Source of the DNA: Thermoanaerobaculia bacterium
GTDB lineage: Bacteria > Acidobacteriota > Thermoanaerobaculia > Multivoradales > JAGPDF01
DNA: 64,000 bases
Direction of reading: 5' to 3'
Assembly: GCA_018057705.1 (NCBI GenBank)
Contig: JAGPDF010000001.1
Span: 1-64,000, forward strand
The position numbers and the translations under genes were made by a program. Positions 36,705-46,424 of this stretch are shown here, piece after piece (position 1 is the first letter of the stretch; each line of letters opens with the position of its first letter). The notes below the pieces were generated by a model that was not told the DNA's origin, did no database searches, and was given only the letters and a program-made list of their open reading frames with translations.

Positions 36705-39008
36705 TCAGGCTTCGCGCGAGCCGGGCGGAAGCTTCGCAAGCAGCCGGCCCAGCAGCTCGACATCGACCGGCTTCACCAGGTGATCGTCGAAGCCGGCTTC
36801 ACGCGACCGGTTGCGGTCCTCGTCCTGGCCCCAGCCGGTGACCGCGATCAGGCGCATCGCGCCGCCCGCCGGCGACAACCGGATGCGGCGCGCGGCCTCG
36901 TAGCCGTTCAGGCGCGGCAGGCCGATGTCGAGCAGCACGACGTCGGGCAGCGTCCTCAGAGCCTTCTCCACAGCCTCCAGTCCATCGCGTGCCACCTCGG
37001 TCTCGTGCCCCTGAAGGCCGAGGAGAATCGCCAGCGAGTCGGCCGCATCCGCATTGTCGTCGACGACCAGAATCTTCCGCCGCTCGCCGCTCGACGAAAG
37101 CCGGGCGCCGCTCTCCTCGCCCGCGACAGATGCTGGCGCCGGTGCCGCAGATACCGCCGATACCGCGGCGACCGCGGATACCGGCACCATCGTCGGTTCG
37201 GAGGGCGGCGGCGCATCGGTAGCGCTGTCGAGCACCGACAGCACCGGGAAGTGAACGATGAATTCGCTGCCCTTGCCGATCCCGCCGCTACGGACTTCGA
37301 CGCGCCCGCCGTGCATCTCGACCAACTGCTTGACGAGATTGAGCCCTATCCCCAGGCCCCCCTGGGTGCGCTCGAGGCTGGTGTCGATCTGCGAAAACAT
37401 GTCGAACAGCCGGGGAAGATGCTCGGCCGCGATGCCGATGCCGTTGTCCTGGATCCGGACGATGGCATGGCCGTTCTCGACACCGACGGTGAGCCGGATC
37501 CGGCCTCCGCGCTGGGTGAACTTGCAGGCGTTGTTCAGGAGGTTGGCGATCGCCTGCGTGATCCGCACGGCGTCGCCGTCGACATGGAGCGGCGTATCCG
37601 GGATCTCGACGTCCAGCACCTGTTCGTTCTCCCTGCACATCGGGAGGCTGACCTCGATTGCCTGCTCGAGGGCCTGCCGCAGGTCCATCCGCGACCGCTG
37701 GAGCGCGAGCTTCCCTCGGCTGATCCGGGCGACATCCAGGAGGTCATCGATCAGCCGCACCAGATGCACCATCTGACGCTCGATCGCCCCCTGCGCCGCC
37801 GCGATCTCCGCTTCGCGGCCCCCGTGCCTGAGGATCGCCACCGAGTTGCGGATCGCCGCGAGCGGATTGCGGATCTCGTGCGCCAGCATGGCGAGGAACT
37901 CGTTCTTGCGGCGGTCGGTCTCCGAGAGCTCGCTGGCGAGCTGACGCAGTTGATGGGTCGAGGACCGCTCCTTGCTGACGTCCCGGAAGATCAATACGGC
38001 GCCAGCGATCCTGCCTTGAGAGTCGCGGATCGGGGCGGCGAGGTGGTCGATGGGCCGTTCGTCGCCGTCCCTGCCGATGAGCAGCGTCGGATGTGCCGGG
38101 CCGGCGTCGGCGCCCTCGCGCAGGGCGATCGCGGCAGGGTTGTCGAACGGCTCGCGGGTCTCCTCGTCAACGATCGGGAAGACCCGCTCGAGACGGCTGC
38201 CGGCGGCCTTCGAGGTCTCCCAGCCGGTGAGGCGCTCCGCCTCGGCGTTGAGGAAGACCACCCTGCCGAGAACATCGGTGCTGATCACGCCGTGGCCGAT
38301 GCTCGCCAGGGTGACCCGCAGGGTCTCGCGCTGGCGTGCGATCTCGTCCGCGGCGGCTTCGCGGGCCCGCAGGGTCCGGTCGACCAGAAAAACGAAGGCA
38401 CCCAGCGCCAGCAGACCCAGCACCCCCGCGGCCAGATTGAGGCTCTGCGACCGGCGATGACTCGCGTCGGCGCTCCGCAGCCGCTTCGCCAGGACCTCGT
38501 CCTCGGAGGCCTTCATCGCCACGATGAGCCCCTGGATCGAGGTCATCGTCTCCTTGCTGCGATTCGCGAGCAGCACACGGCGCGCCTCCAGCAGCCCTTT
38601 TCCTTTGCTGACCTGGACCACCTCATCCGTCTGCTTGAGGCGCTCGTTGACCAGCGCCCCGAGGCGCTGGACGAGCGCCCGTTGCCGCAGATCGTCCCAG
38701 CTCGCGGTCTTCAGCTCGTCGATGCGCTGCTCCGCGGCGGCCGCCGTAGTGGCATACATCGAGAGGAAGTCGGCGTCGCTGGTAAGAATGAAGCCGCGCT
38801 GCGCCGACTCGGATTCGAAGACGAGAGCGTAGATCTCGTCCAGACGGGCGATGACGTCGAGGGTGTGGATGACCCTGGCCGTCGCGCTGCGCTGATCCTC
38901 GCTGGTGTTTTGCGTGACGAAGATGTTGCCGATCATCAGGGCGAGGACCGCAGAGATACCCAGCAGGAGAGAGCCGGTGAAGATCTTTTCGCGGCGCTGC
39001 GCTTTCAC
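36705..39008 (-). CDS. CHASE3-PAS hybrid sensor histidine kinase
   Basis: This 767-residue membrane kinase has helices at about 10-30 and 197-215 enclosing a CHASE3 periplasmic sensor. A PAS domain (about 245-360), a HisKA helix (phospho-His in EFLAMLAHEIRNPLAAI), a HATPase domain with GIGLNLVKQLVEMHGG, an Ala/Pro/Val linker and a C-terminal receiver (acceptor Asp in VVLLDIGLPRLNG) follow. The GTG start at 39008 is chosen for the perfect GGAGG six bases upstream. It is convergent with the NtrC-type regulator gene 27 bases away, suggesting a kinase-regulator pair. The sensed signal is unknown. Confidence 0.9.
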   Translation of the reverse strand: MKAQRREKIFTGSLLLGISAVLALMIGNIFVTQNTSEDQRSATARVIHTLDVIARLDEIYALVFESESAQRGFILTSDADFLSMYATTAAAAEQRIDELKTASWDDLRQRALVQRLGALVNERLKQTDEVVQVSKGKGLLEARRVLLANRSKETMTSIQGLIVAMKASEDEVLAKRLRSADASHRRSQSLNLAAGVLGLLALGAFVFLVDRTLRAREAAADEIARQRETLRVTLASIGHGVISTDVLGRVVFLNAEAERLTGWETSKAAGSRLERVFPIVDEETREPFDNPAAIALREGADAGPAHPTLLIGRDGDERPIDHLAAPIRDSQGRIAGAVLIFRDVSKERSSTHQLRQLASELSETDRRKNEFLAMLAHEIRNPLAAIRNSVAILRHGGREAEIAAAQGAIERQMVHLVRLIDDLLDVARISRGKLALQRSRMDLRQALEQAIEVSLPMCRENEQVLDVEIPDTPLHVDGDAVRITQAIANLLNNACKFTQRGGRIRLTVGVENGHAIVRIQDNGIGIAAEHLPRLFDMFSQIDTSLERTQGGLGIGLNLVKQLVEMHGGRVEVRSGGIGKGSEFIVHFPVLSVLDSATDAPPPSEPTMVPVSAVAAVSAVSAAPAPASVAGEESGARLSSSGERRKILVVDDNADAADSLAILLGLQGHETEVARDGLEAVEKALRTLPDVVLLDIGLPRLNGYEAARRIRLSPAGGAMRLIAVTGWGQDEDRNRSREAGFDDHLVKPVDVELLGRLLAKLPPGSREA

Positions 39009-39132
39009 CGTCCACCTCCGGAGGTTCGCTTCCGTCCGCCCCATCCGTTTCGAGCCCGCCGCACCGGAAGGCGCGCGGCCGTCGGGAGGACGCGAGTCTG
39101 TCAGGTCATCGACCTGGGCGGCGAAAACTGCG

Positions 39133-39294
39133 TCAGCTGCGTCTGCGGCCCACAACGAGGGCGACCACGAAGAGCACCAGGAAGACGAAGACAGCGACCT
39201 TGGCGAGCAGTGCTGCGGTGCCGGCGATCACGGCGAAACCGAGTACCGCCGCGATGACGGCGATGAGGAGGAAGGCGACGGCCCAGGACAGCAT
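39133..39294 (-). CDS. DUF1328-family small membrane protein
   Basis: This 53-residue protein consists of two hydrophobic helices (about 3-28 and 33-48) and the basic end [25 protein letters not shown] at the N-terminus and the [15 protein letters not shown] segment identify DUF1328 (YtjA-like) proteins, which accompany stress genes in many bacteria. AGAGGAG lies seven bases before ATG 39294. A near-perfect sigma-54 promoter lies 75 bases upstream. Confidence 0.88.
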   Translation of the reverse strand: MLSWAVAFLLIAVIAAVLGFAVIAGTAALLAKVAVFVFLVLFVVALVVGRRRS

Positions 39295-39368
39295 CAGTGG
39301 CTCCTCTCAGAGCTCGTTCGAATCGGATCGAGAAGCCTCCCGCAACGGCGGCAGCGCAGATGTCGATA

Positions 39369-39383
39369 GCAAGGAGAGTGCCA
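39369..39383 (-). promoter_or_regulatory. Sigma-54 (-24/-12) promoter of the DUF1328 gene
   Basis: On the minus strand the sequence is TGGCACTCTCCTTGC followed by TA. It has the full TGGCAC and TTGC cores with ten bases between GG and GC, the best sigma-54 match in the window. The predicted start near 39357 leaves a 62-base leader. Confidence 0.8.
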
Positions 39384-39530
39384 ATCCGGCAGAACCGGAG
39401 CCGACGCGAAACCAGGCCGATACGGGCCCGAACTGCAGATCGAGAGGCTCGCGGCCGTCGCGGGACGGATTCCTTTGTAGAACCTGCGCCGCCCGCCTCC
39501 GCGCCTGCGCCAGCGTCCCGGACCGGCCGA

Positions 39531-42239
39531 TCAGGGGACCACGAGAGACCACTGCGAGGCGTTCCCGGCCTCGAAGTCCCCGAGGAAGAGCGTCGTGGCG
39601 ACGAAACAGCTCTGGACTCTGATGTCGTCGAGGTACCAGCCGTCGGGCGCCCGGCCGAGGCTGCCATCGGACGTCGCGCGGAAGCGAAAGTGCACGGTTT
39701 GCCCCGCCCAGGGGGCGAGATCGACGACCGAGCGCATCCAGTCCTGCGGATCGCCGCACCAGGCGGAGAGTCCCGCGGCCGGATTGCCACTGCCGAGCGG
39801 CCCGTCGTACGGATCGGTCAGGAGTCCGGCGGTGATCGGGGTGTAGGTCGCACCGCCATTGGTGGAGATTTCGAGCAGCCCGCCGTCCCAGCAGCCGCCG
39901 CTGCGGGGTTCGAAGGTCTGGTGATTCCAGAACTGCAGCGTGAGCGGCAGCTCGCCGCTGGGCAGCAGCATCGCCGGAGAGACCAGGCGCTGATCGGAGG
40001 TCGAGTCCACGTCCAGGGCACGCCAGGCGAAGGCGCCGGAGTGGACGCGCGCCGACGACTGCGCCCAGGTGTTGCCCGTGCCGCTCGAGGCCCAGTCGCC
40101 AATGCCCGCTTCGAAACCGTACTCGTAGATCGCGTTGGCGATGGCGCCGGTCGCGCAGTCTCCGGGCAGCGGCACGGTGGCGAGCGAGAAGGTCGGCGAC
40201 ACCGCCGATGCGCAGGGGTTGCTGGCGGTCACCCGCCAGTAGAGCTCCGCGTTCGAGGGCAGATCGCTCGCCGGGGTGTGGGTCGTGCCCGTGAGCGTGG
40301 CACTATGGACCGGGCTCGCGAAGTCGGCAGCATCGTCGACTTCGAGGAGATAGGAGGCGGCGCCGGCCGCCGGGCTCCAGGTGAAGGCCGGCCGCACCGC
40401 GACGTTGGTGGCGGCGTTCGCAGGCGTCGTGAGCGCGGGAGCGGCCGCTCCGGTCGTGAAGACCTGGAGCGTCGCCGTGTCACTGCGCTCGAGGCCGCTC
40501 GGCAGCGCCGTGCCGGTGACGGTGATCGTCGAGGCGCCGGCCGCGACACCTGTGGTCGTGACGGTCATCAACGAGGTGCCGGGTGGCGCCACGGGATTGG
40601 TCAGAAAGTCGACCGTGGAGCCGGCCGGGTTCCCCGATGCCGAGAGCGTCACCGGTTCGGAGAAATCTCCCAGCTGGTCGACCGCGATATCGAACAGCGC
40701 ATTCGCCGGCGCGCAGACCGCCTGGCCCGACGGTGTCACGGCAGTCTGGAAACCGGCCTGCGAGAGGAGGAGGTTCACCGCCGCCAGGGCATCGATCCGG
40801 CCGGCACCGAAGGTGTTGTTCGGAAAGACGTTGGTATCCACGCCGCCACAGATCTGCGCGATGGCGGTCGGATGGAAGGCGCTCTGACGGATCACCTCTT
40901 CGAGCAGGTCGACCTCGCCGGCCGCTGCCGGCACCGCCGAGATCAACAACCCGACCAGGCCCGCGACGTGCGGGCCCGCCATCGAAGTGCCCGACTTGAA
41001 GCCGTAGCCGCCGCCCGGGAGCGCGGAGCGCACACTGTCTCCGGGCGCCGCGATGTCCGGCTTCATCCGGTTCGAGCCGTCCACGGTCACCGGGCCGCGG
41101 CTCGAGAAGCTCGAGGCTGCGTCGGACGACGTGGTCGAGCCGACCGAGAAGACGGCGTCATAGATGGCGGCCGGCGTATTCACGGTCGAGCACGACGAGC
41201 CGTCGTTGCCGGCCGAGACGGCGACGAAGATGCCGGCAGCACGCACGTTCTCGACCACCTGCTGCATGACGGCGAAGTTGCCCGGGTTGCAGCCTTCGGA
41301 TTCCGGGCAGCCCCAGGAGTTGTTGATCACGTCCGGCGCCATCGCGGGGTTCGCGTTCTGCCCGGTGAGGTCGGTCGGCGCGATGAACCATTCGAAGCAC
41401 TCGATGTAGGTGGTCGGGGTGCCAGCCCCCTCGTTCATGTTGCGGCAGCCGATCCAGCGCGCCCCCGGCGCCATGCCGACCTGATTCGTGGCGCCGTCGT
41501 CGCCGACCATGGTGCCCATGGTGTGGGTGCCGTGGTCGGTGTCGTCGCAAGGTACCTGGGAGTCCGCGCCGCAGTTGCTGCCGCCGGCGTGAATGGCGTC
41601 GTGCCAGTTGTAGTTGTGGTCAGCCACCGCGCCGTCCCACCCGCGGTACTGCTCCTTGAGCGCCGGGTGATCCCACTGATAGCCGGTGTCCTGGCCGGCG
41701 ATGACGGCGCCCTGCCCGTTGTAGCCGGGCGGCAGGGCCCAGACGTCGTCGGCGTTGACCTTCAGGATGTTCCACTCGATCGCTTCCGGCGCCCGCGGCA
41801 GGAGGTCCTCCGGCTCGGCGACCGGCGGCTGGAGGATCAAACGCGGGTTGGTGTCGAGCCGCGCCACGTCACCGCGCGCCGCGAGCGCCTCGGCGAGCGC
41901 GCGGTCGCCCTCGACCCAGATGAAGTTCGCCGCCCAGAAGGAGCGGTGCGGGACGCCCCGCCGCGCGAGCTCGGCGAGGAGCGGCGCCTGCGTCCGGCGC
42001 GCCGTCGCGGTGAGGCTCTCGAAGACGAAGCGGCCCTTGGCTGCCTTGCCCGAAATTCCGCGGGCCGCGCCGAGGTCGGCCTGCTCGGCCATCACGATCA
42101 GCATTTCGGCCCGGCCGTCGGGGGCCTCGCCGAGGGCTCGAGCCAGAGCCGGGGAGATCTTGTCGGCGAACGCCGCAGGTGCGGCGGCTGCGGCGGGCGG
42201 CAGGGCGAGCGCGAGGGCCACGGCGAGAAATCGATGCAT
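39531..42239 (-). CDS. Secreted S8 subtilisin-like peptidase with C-terminal tail motif
   Basis: This 902-residue secreted serine peptidase has a signal peptide (1-20), an I9-like propeptide (about 25-135) and an S8 catalytic domain (about 150-500). The triad is D184 (GQDTGYQWDHP), H236 (TDHGTHTMG) and S419 (GTSMAGPHVAG), with oxyanion N345 (SAGNDG). Downstream are a beta-sandwich region, a fibronectin-like module (about 605-690) and a jellyroll-like domain (about 720-880). The end is LFLGDFEAGNASQWS, the shared tail motif. CGGAGG immediately precedes ATG 42239. It should act outside the cell on proteins. Confidence 0.92.
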   Translation of the reverse strand: MHRFLAVALALALPPAAAAAPAAFADKISPALARALGEAPDGRAEMLIVMAEQADLGAARGISGKAAKGRFVFESLTATARRTQAPLLAELARRGVPHRSFWAANFIWVEGDRALAEALAARGDVARLDTNPRLILQPPVAEPEDLLPRAPEAIEWNILKVNADDVWALPPGYNGQGAVIAGQDTGYQWDHPALKEQYRGWDGAVADHNYNWHDAIHAGGSNCGADSQVPCDDTDHGTHTMGTMVGDDGATNQVGMAPGARWIGCRNMNEGAGTPTTYIECFEWFIAPTDLTGQNANPAMAPDVINNSWGCPESEGCNPGNFAVMQQVVENVRAAGIFVAVSAGNDGSSCSTVNTPAAIYDAVFSVGSTTSSDAASSFSSRGPVTVDGSNRMKPDIAAPGDSVRSALPGGGYGFKSGTSMAGPHVAGLVGLLISAVPAAAGEVDLLEEVIRQSAFHPTAIAQICGGVDTNVFPNNTFGAGRIDALAAVNLLLSQAGFQTAVTPSGQAVCAPANALFDIAVDQLGDFSEPVTLSASGNPAGSTVDFLTNPVAPPGTSLMTVTTTGVAAGASTITVTGTALPSGLERSDTATLQVFTTGAAAPALTTPANAATNVAVRPAFTWSPAAGAASYLLEVDDAADFASPVHSATLTGTTHTPASDLPSNAELYWRVTASNPCASAVSPTFSLATVPLPGDCATGAIANAIYEYGFEAGIGDWASSGTGNTWAQSSARVHSGAFAWRALDVDSTSDQRLVSPAMLLPSGELPLTLQFWNHQTFEPRSGGCWDGGLLEISTNGGATYTPITAGLLTDPYDGPLGSGNPAAGLSAWCGDPQDWMRSVVDLAPWAGQTVHFRFRATSDGSLGRAPDGWYLDDIRVQSCFVATTLFLGDFEAGNASQWSLVVP

Positions 42240-42362
42240 CGAGCCTCCGAAGCTGGACGAAAGGGTGCGGATCCTGATTCTATCGCGCACTTCGGGAGCG
42301 GGTCGGTGTAGGAGTTCACCCGGGTCGAACGGCGTCGGACAGGCTGGGGCGACGCCGCTCCC

Positions 42363-42806
42363 CTACTTCACGATGGCGCCCGGCTTCTCGTTGGGCGCGC
42401 AGTCGCGCAGCCACTTGGCGTCGAGGGTCATCGCGGTCGTCTTGCCCGCCGACTCCGACGTCACCTCGGCGTGGATCCGGCCGGTGAAGTCGCCGGTCGT
42501 CACGACCCGTCCGCTCGTCACCTCAGCGCCGATCTTGCAGGTCGAGTCGATGATCCAGGCCGGCCCGTCGCGGCGCACTTCGTAGCGCGAGCAGGCGGCG
42601 GCGGTGGTCTCCAGCACCTTCTTCTCGACCGCCGGGGAGAAACACATCCGGTGGGTGACCGGCGCGCCGCCGTCCATTGTCATCGTGGTCTCCCAGATGC
42701 CCGGCTTGCGGGTGGGGAAGTCGGCGGCGGCAGTGGCCGCGGCGAGCGGGAAGAGAGCGGCGAACGGCGAGAGGGCGAGCGTCAGTTGGAGGGCGAAGCG
42801 CGACAT
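42363..42806 (-). CDS. DUF3617 secreted protein
   Basis: This 147-residue protein has a signal peptide (about 1-28) and a single DUF3617 domain. KPGIWETTMTMDG, HRMCFSPAV and an internal Cys pair (C73 and C90) with a further Cys at 136 are typical. Members are small periplasmic proteins of unknown function. GAGGAG lies eight bases before ATG 42806. It is divergent from the secreted-protein gene at 43033. Confidence 0.83.
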   Translation of the reverse strand: MSRFALQLTLALSPFAALFPLAAATAAADFPTRKPGIWETTMTMDGGAPVTHRMCFSPAVEKKVLETTAAACSRYEVRRDGPAWIIDSTCKIGAEVTSGRVVTTGDFTGRIHAEVTSESAGKTTAMTLDAKWLRDCAPNEKPGAIVK

Positions 42807-43032
42807 GCGTGGACTCCTCGAGGATCGGTGAGAGTGGAACAGGCGGGCGGACCGGAAGCGTCGTAGAGACGAACGCCATCCGCGCCGCCAAACGGACATG
42901 CGGCCGTCCGAACCACCAGCACCCGTCGGGCTGCCCCTGCCAGATCGTCGGAAACGACGGCCGGCCAGGCCCTTCGGTTGCGGAGTGTCCTCTTCGTGCC
43001 CCTTTCGGCGTCTCAGGTTCAAGGAGACCCCC

Positions 43033-43581
43033 ATGCCCCATTCGAACGCCCGCTCTTGCAGAATCGCCATCGCTCTTCTCGTCGCCACGCCCTTTCTCGC
43101 TCCGGCCTTCGCAGTGACCCCGATCACGCCGCAGAAGACCGCCGGCAAGGTCACCGTCAACGGCAAGCCGCTGGCGGTGAACCACGCCTACCTCTTCCAC
43201 GCCCCGGACAACTGGGAGGAGGGTGAGATCAATTCCGTCGTGATGATCACGGCGAAACCGCTCGACGAGGCGAAGCTCCGGCAGGCGAAGACGCTCGTCG
43301 AAGCGCTGCAGTTCGCCCCGCAGCGGGTCGTCGTCGAGGCGCGGTCCGGCGGCAAGGCGGACATCTCGATCTGCCACCCGGAGTTCGGCGACGGCATGTG
43401 CTACTCGACCACCGTTTCGGGCGACGACGAGTGGAAAGTGGAACCCGCCGTGGCGGGGCACTTCGCCGGCCGCCTGCGGGTCTTCGGCGGCCAGGCCTGG
43501 AAGGTGTTCGAGAAGTACGACCTCTTCTACGACCTGACCTTCGACGCCGCGCCGGTCGCCGACTTCAAGAACCGACGCTAG
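43033..43581 (+). CDS. Small secreted protein, family not recognised
   Basis: This 182-residue protein has a signal peptide (about 1-27, ending APAFA). The mature domain begins with GKVTVNGKPLAVNHAYLF and continues with ITAKPLDEAK, and it contains two cysteines (in SICHPEFGDGMCY). This looks like a compact beta-sandwich found in acidobacterial exported proteins. No function is assignable. AAGGAG precedes the ATG. A weak sigma-54-like match lies upstream at 42965-42979 and was not accepted. Confidence 0.75.
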   Translation: MPHSNARSCRIAIALLVATPFLAPAFAVTPITPQKTAGKVTVNGKPLAVNHAYLFHAPDNWEEGEINSVVMITAKPLDEAKLRQAKTLVEALQFAPQRVVVEARSGGKADISICHPEFGDGMCYSTTVSGDDEWKVEPAVAGHFAGRLRVFGGQAWKVFEKYDLFYDLTFDAAPVADFKNRR

Positions 43582-43664
43582 ACAGCCCACCCTCTGGGGT
43601 GTGGACACCTCCCGGTGGCAGGCCGACCCTTGAGGGAGCGGCCGATTCCGGCCGGGAGGTGTTC

Positions 43665-45050
43665 ATGCCCCGAAGCCGCTCCGCAGTTCTCCTCTCTTCT
43701 CTACTCTCCCTCGCCTGCCTCTTCGCCGGCCCGCTCGCCGGACAGGGGGCACCCAGAGTCAGTGACGAAGCCCTGGGCACCCAGCCGTACGACGCGTTCG
43801 AGCGTCCGGCAGCGTGTGCCACCTGTCACATCGACATCGCCCGGCAGCACGAGCAGGCGATGATGTCGCAGGCGTACACGCATGCCTGGGACGAGATCGA
43901 GTACTTCGAGCTCGCCGTCCTGCACGCAGAGAAGGAGGCCAAGGTCGCCGGTGTCAAGGCCGGCTGCAACGGCTGCCACGCGCCGCTCGCCTTCCTCGCC
44001 GGCGACATTCCGCCGCAGCGCCCGGAGAAGGGTAGCCGCGCCAACGAATCGGTGTCGTGCGACCTTTGCCACACGGTGACCGGCTTCAGCGGCGACGTGC
44101 CGGTCAACTTCAACTGGACGATCTCTCCCGGCAAGGTCAAGCAGGGCCCGCGCGCCGGCGCGGTGAGTCCGCACCACGAGACGCGCGAGAACCCGTTCCT
44201 GCGCAGCGCCGAGTTCTGCGGCACCTGCCACAACGAGAAGAATCCGTGGGGGCTGTTCGTCAAGTCGACGCACCTCGAGTGGAAAGAGGGGCCACACGGC
44301 CGCGGAGGCGTCGTCTGCCAGGAGTGCCATATGCCGCCGGCGCCGGGGCGTAGCGCCCGCATGGGGGCCGAGCTTCCGGACGTCCGTCAGCACCTCTTCC
44401 ACGGCGCGCACGACCCCGGCAAGCTCGCCGGCGTCGCCGAAGTGCGGATCCACCCGGAGACGCGGGAGGCCGAGCCCGGGGACACCCTGAAGATGACCGC
44501 CGTGGTGGTCAACGCCAAGGCAGGGCACAAGATCCCCAGCGGCTCGGCCGAGGAGCGCGTTCTCTGGCTGCACGTCGAAGCCACCGACGCCGCCGGCAAG
44601 AGCTACCACCTGGCGGTCGACCCCAAGGGGTTCAAGGACGAGGAGCTCACGATTGCGTCGGCGAGCGCGCTCGCCTACCAGGACATCGGCGACATCCGGG
44701 ACATCGCCGGGTTCGCCGGCCTCAAGCGCGACGGCACCTACGAGACCATGGCCGCAGGCGACCGGATCTTCCGCCTGCCGTATCTCGACGCCAAGGGCCG
44801 GATGACGATCGCGCAATGGGCGACCGCATCGTTCGCCACCGACTACCGCCTGGCGCCGCTCCAGGCGGTCGCCGAGACCTACACCTGGAAGCTGCCGCAG
44901 GAGATGGCCGCCGGACCGGTGACGGTGAGGGCGAGCCTCTACTACTCGCGCCTGGTCTCGTCGGTCGGCGAGTTCCTCAAGGTCCCCGCCGAGGAGTACG
45001 CGCCGGTGACCCTCAACTTCCACGAAACGACTTTCACCGTTCTTCAGTGA
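43665..45050 (+). CDS. Five-haem c-type cytochrome
   Basis: This 461-residue exported protein has a signal peptide (about 1-27) and five CxxCH haem-binding sites: CATCH (51), CNGCH (101), CDLCH (132), CGTCH (185) and CQECH (218). Several extra His residues between them, for example HHETRE and HLEW, could be distal ligands. The first half resembles the cytochrome c554/NrfB-type multihaem fold. The second half (about 255-461) is a beta-rich domain with GHKIPSGSAEERVLWL, seen in a widespread group of multihaem proteins. It is followed 11 bases after its stop by the porin-cytochrome gene, so the pair probably forms an electron-transfer unit. Confidence 0.87.
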   Translation: MPRSRSAVLLSSLLSLACLFAGPLAGQGAPRVSDEALGTQPYDAFERPAACATCHIDIARQHEQAMMSQAYTHAWDEIEYFELAVLHAEKEAKVAGVKAGCNGCHAPLAFLAGDIPPQRPEKGSRANESVSCDLCHTVTGFSGDVPVNFNWTISPGKVKQGPRAGAVSPHHETRENPFLRSAEFCGTCHNEKNPWGLFVKSTHLEWKEGPHGRGGVVCQECHMPPAPGRSARMGAELPDVRQHLFHGAHDPGKLAGVAEVRIHPETREAEPGDTLKMTAVVVNAKAGHKIPSGSAEERVLWLHVEATDAAGKSYHLAVDPKGFKDEELTIASASALAYQDIGDIRDIAGFAGLKRDGTYETMAAGDRIFRLPYLDAKGRMTIAQWATASFATDYRLAPLQAVAETYTWKLPQEMAAGPVTVRASLYYSRLVSSVGEFLKVPAEEYAPVTLNFHETTFTVLQ

Positions 45051-45061
45051 CGGAGCCCGCG

Positions 45062-46240
45062 ATGACCTATACCCGCTCGTTCGTCCTGTCGTTGCTCGCG
45101 GTGGCCGTGCTGCTGGCGGTCACCGTCACCGATGACGCCGGCGCCATTCCGGCTTTCGCCCGCAAGTACCAGATCTCGTGCAGCACCTGCCATGCGCCGT
45201 TCCCCCGCCTGAAGCCGTTCGGCGAGGAGTTCGCGGCCCGCGGCTTCCGCATGGAGGACCCCACCAAGGAGCCCTCCCGGGCGACGTTCGACGTCGGCGA
45301 CCCGCTGCTCAAGCTGGTGCGCGACGTGCCGCTCGCGGTGCGCATGGACGCCTGGGCCTCGTACGAGGACAACGGCGGTCCGCAGACCGACTTCGAGTGG
45401 CCCTGGTCGCTCAAGCTCCTCTCCGGCGGGCCGATCACCGAGAAGATCTCCTACTACTTCTACGCCATCTTCGAGCAGGGCGAGTCGGTCAAGCTGGAGG
45501 ACACCTTCTTCCAGTTCAACGACCTCTTCGGTCTGCCGGTCGACATGGTGGTCGGGCAGTTCCAGCTCTCCGATTCGCTGTTCAAGCGCGAGCTGCGGCT
45601 CGAGCGCAACGACTACACGATCTTCAAGACCCGCGTCGGCGTGCTGCCGAGCAACCTGACCTACGACCGCGGCATGGTGCTCACCTGGCACGCCCCCGCC
45701 GCCGTCGAGGTCGTCGGGCAGATCGTCAACGGCAACGGCATCGAGGCGGCGGAGAACGGCAACTTCGACGACAACGACTTCAAGAACACGGCGCTGCGTC
45801 TCGCGCGGCAGTTCGGACCGGTGCGCGTCGGCGCCTTCGGCTACTGGGGCAAGGAGGAGCTCGTCGATGGACCGTCGACGAGCTTCACCTACCTCGGTCC
45901 CGACCTCGCCATCGAGATCTCCGAGAAATGGCAGTTGAACGCCATCTATCTCGAGCGCAGCGACGAGGATCCGTTCCTGGTCGGGCGCACCGGACCGGAT
46001 CTGAAAACCGAGGGCGGATTCGCCGAGCTGATCTTCCTCCCCGGCGGCCCGGACGGCCGCTGGGCGATCGCGGGGCTCTACAACAAAGTGGATTCGGACG
46101 TCCTCGAGTCGCAGGCCGAGAACGTCTCTCTGACGCTCTCCTACCTCCTGGCGCGCAACATGCGGGCGAACGGCGAGATCTACCACGATCTCGATCTCGA
46201 CGACGACCGGGTGAGCTTCGGCCTGATCGCGGCGTTCTGA
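45062..46240 (+). CDS. Outer-membrane beta-barrel with N-terminal c-type haem
   Basis: This 392-residue protein has a signal peptide (about 1-28), one haem site C40-STCH, then PFPRLKPFGEEFAARGF. The rest is a beta-barrel with many alternating aromatic strands, ending in Phe as outer-membrane proteins do (SFGLIAAF). The YQxSCxTCH-x6-LxPFGE motif is widespread in Deltaproteobacteria, Nitrospirota and Acidobacteriota porin-like proteins. With the preceding five-haem cytochrome it suggests a two-gene conduit that moves electrons across or at the outer membrane. That role is inferred from architecture; no terminal oxidase or nanowire gene is adjacent. Confidence 0.82.
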   Translation: MTYTRSFVLSLLAVAVLLAVTVTDDAGAIPAFARKYQISCSTCHAPFPRLKPFGEEFAARGFRMEDPTKEPSRATFDVGDPLLKLVRDVPLAVRMDAWASYEDNGGPQTDFEWPWSLKLLSGGPITEKISYYFYAIFEQGESVKLEDTFFQFNDLFGLPVDMVVGQFQLSDSLFKRELRLERNDYTIFKTRVGVLPSNLTYDRGMVLTWHAPAAVEVVGQIVNGNGIEAAENGNFDDNDFKNTALRLARQFGPVRVGAFGYWGKEELVDGPSTSFTYLGPDLAIEISEKWQLNAIYLERSDEDPFLVGRTGPDLKTEGGFAELIFLPGGPDGRWAIAGLYNKVDSDVLESQAENVSLTLSYLLARNMRANGEIYHDLDLDDDRVSFGLIAAF

Positions 46241-46424
46241 AGAGCTGACTTCGTTGGCGGCTGCGGCGGGGTCGACGATGTCGGCACGCCCCGGCCGCCG
46301 CCCGCCGGCCGCCACTGTCCTTGGTCGTCGGTAGCCATCGGCTGCCGCAGGCAGTCGTCGGCCGGCATCGGCAACCCTTGGCGGCCCCTGCGCTTCGCGG
46401 TCCGGATTGCTATCCTCGCTCCCG

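Noticed and set aside
39476-39489. GTAGAACCTGCGCC resembling one arm of the element
   Set aside because: There is no partner arm at 22-23 bases and it faces the 3' end of the peptidase gene, so it is probably chance.
42965-42979. AGGCCCTTCGGTTGC as a sigma-54 promoter upstream of the gene at 43033
   Set aside because: It has GG-N10-GC but matches the -24 core poorly; such matches are expected by chance in GC-rich DNA.
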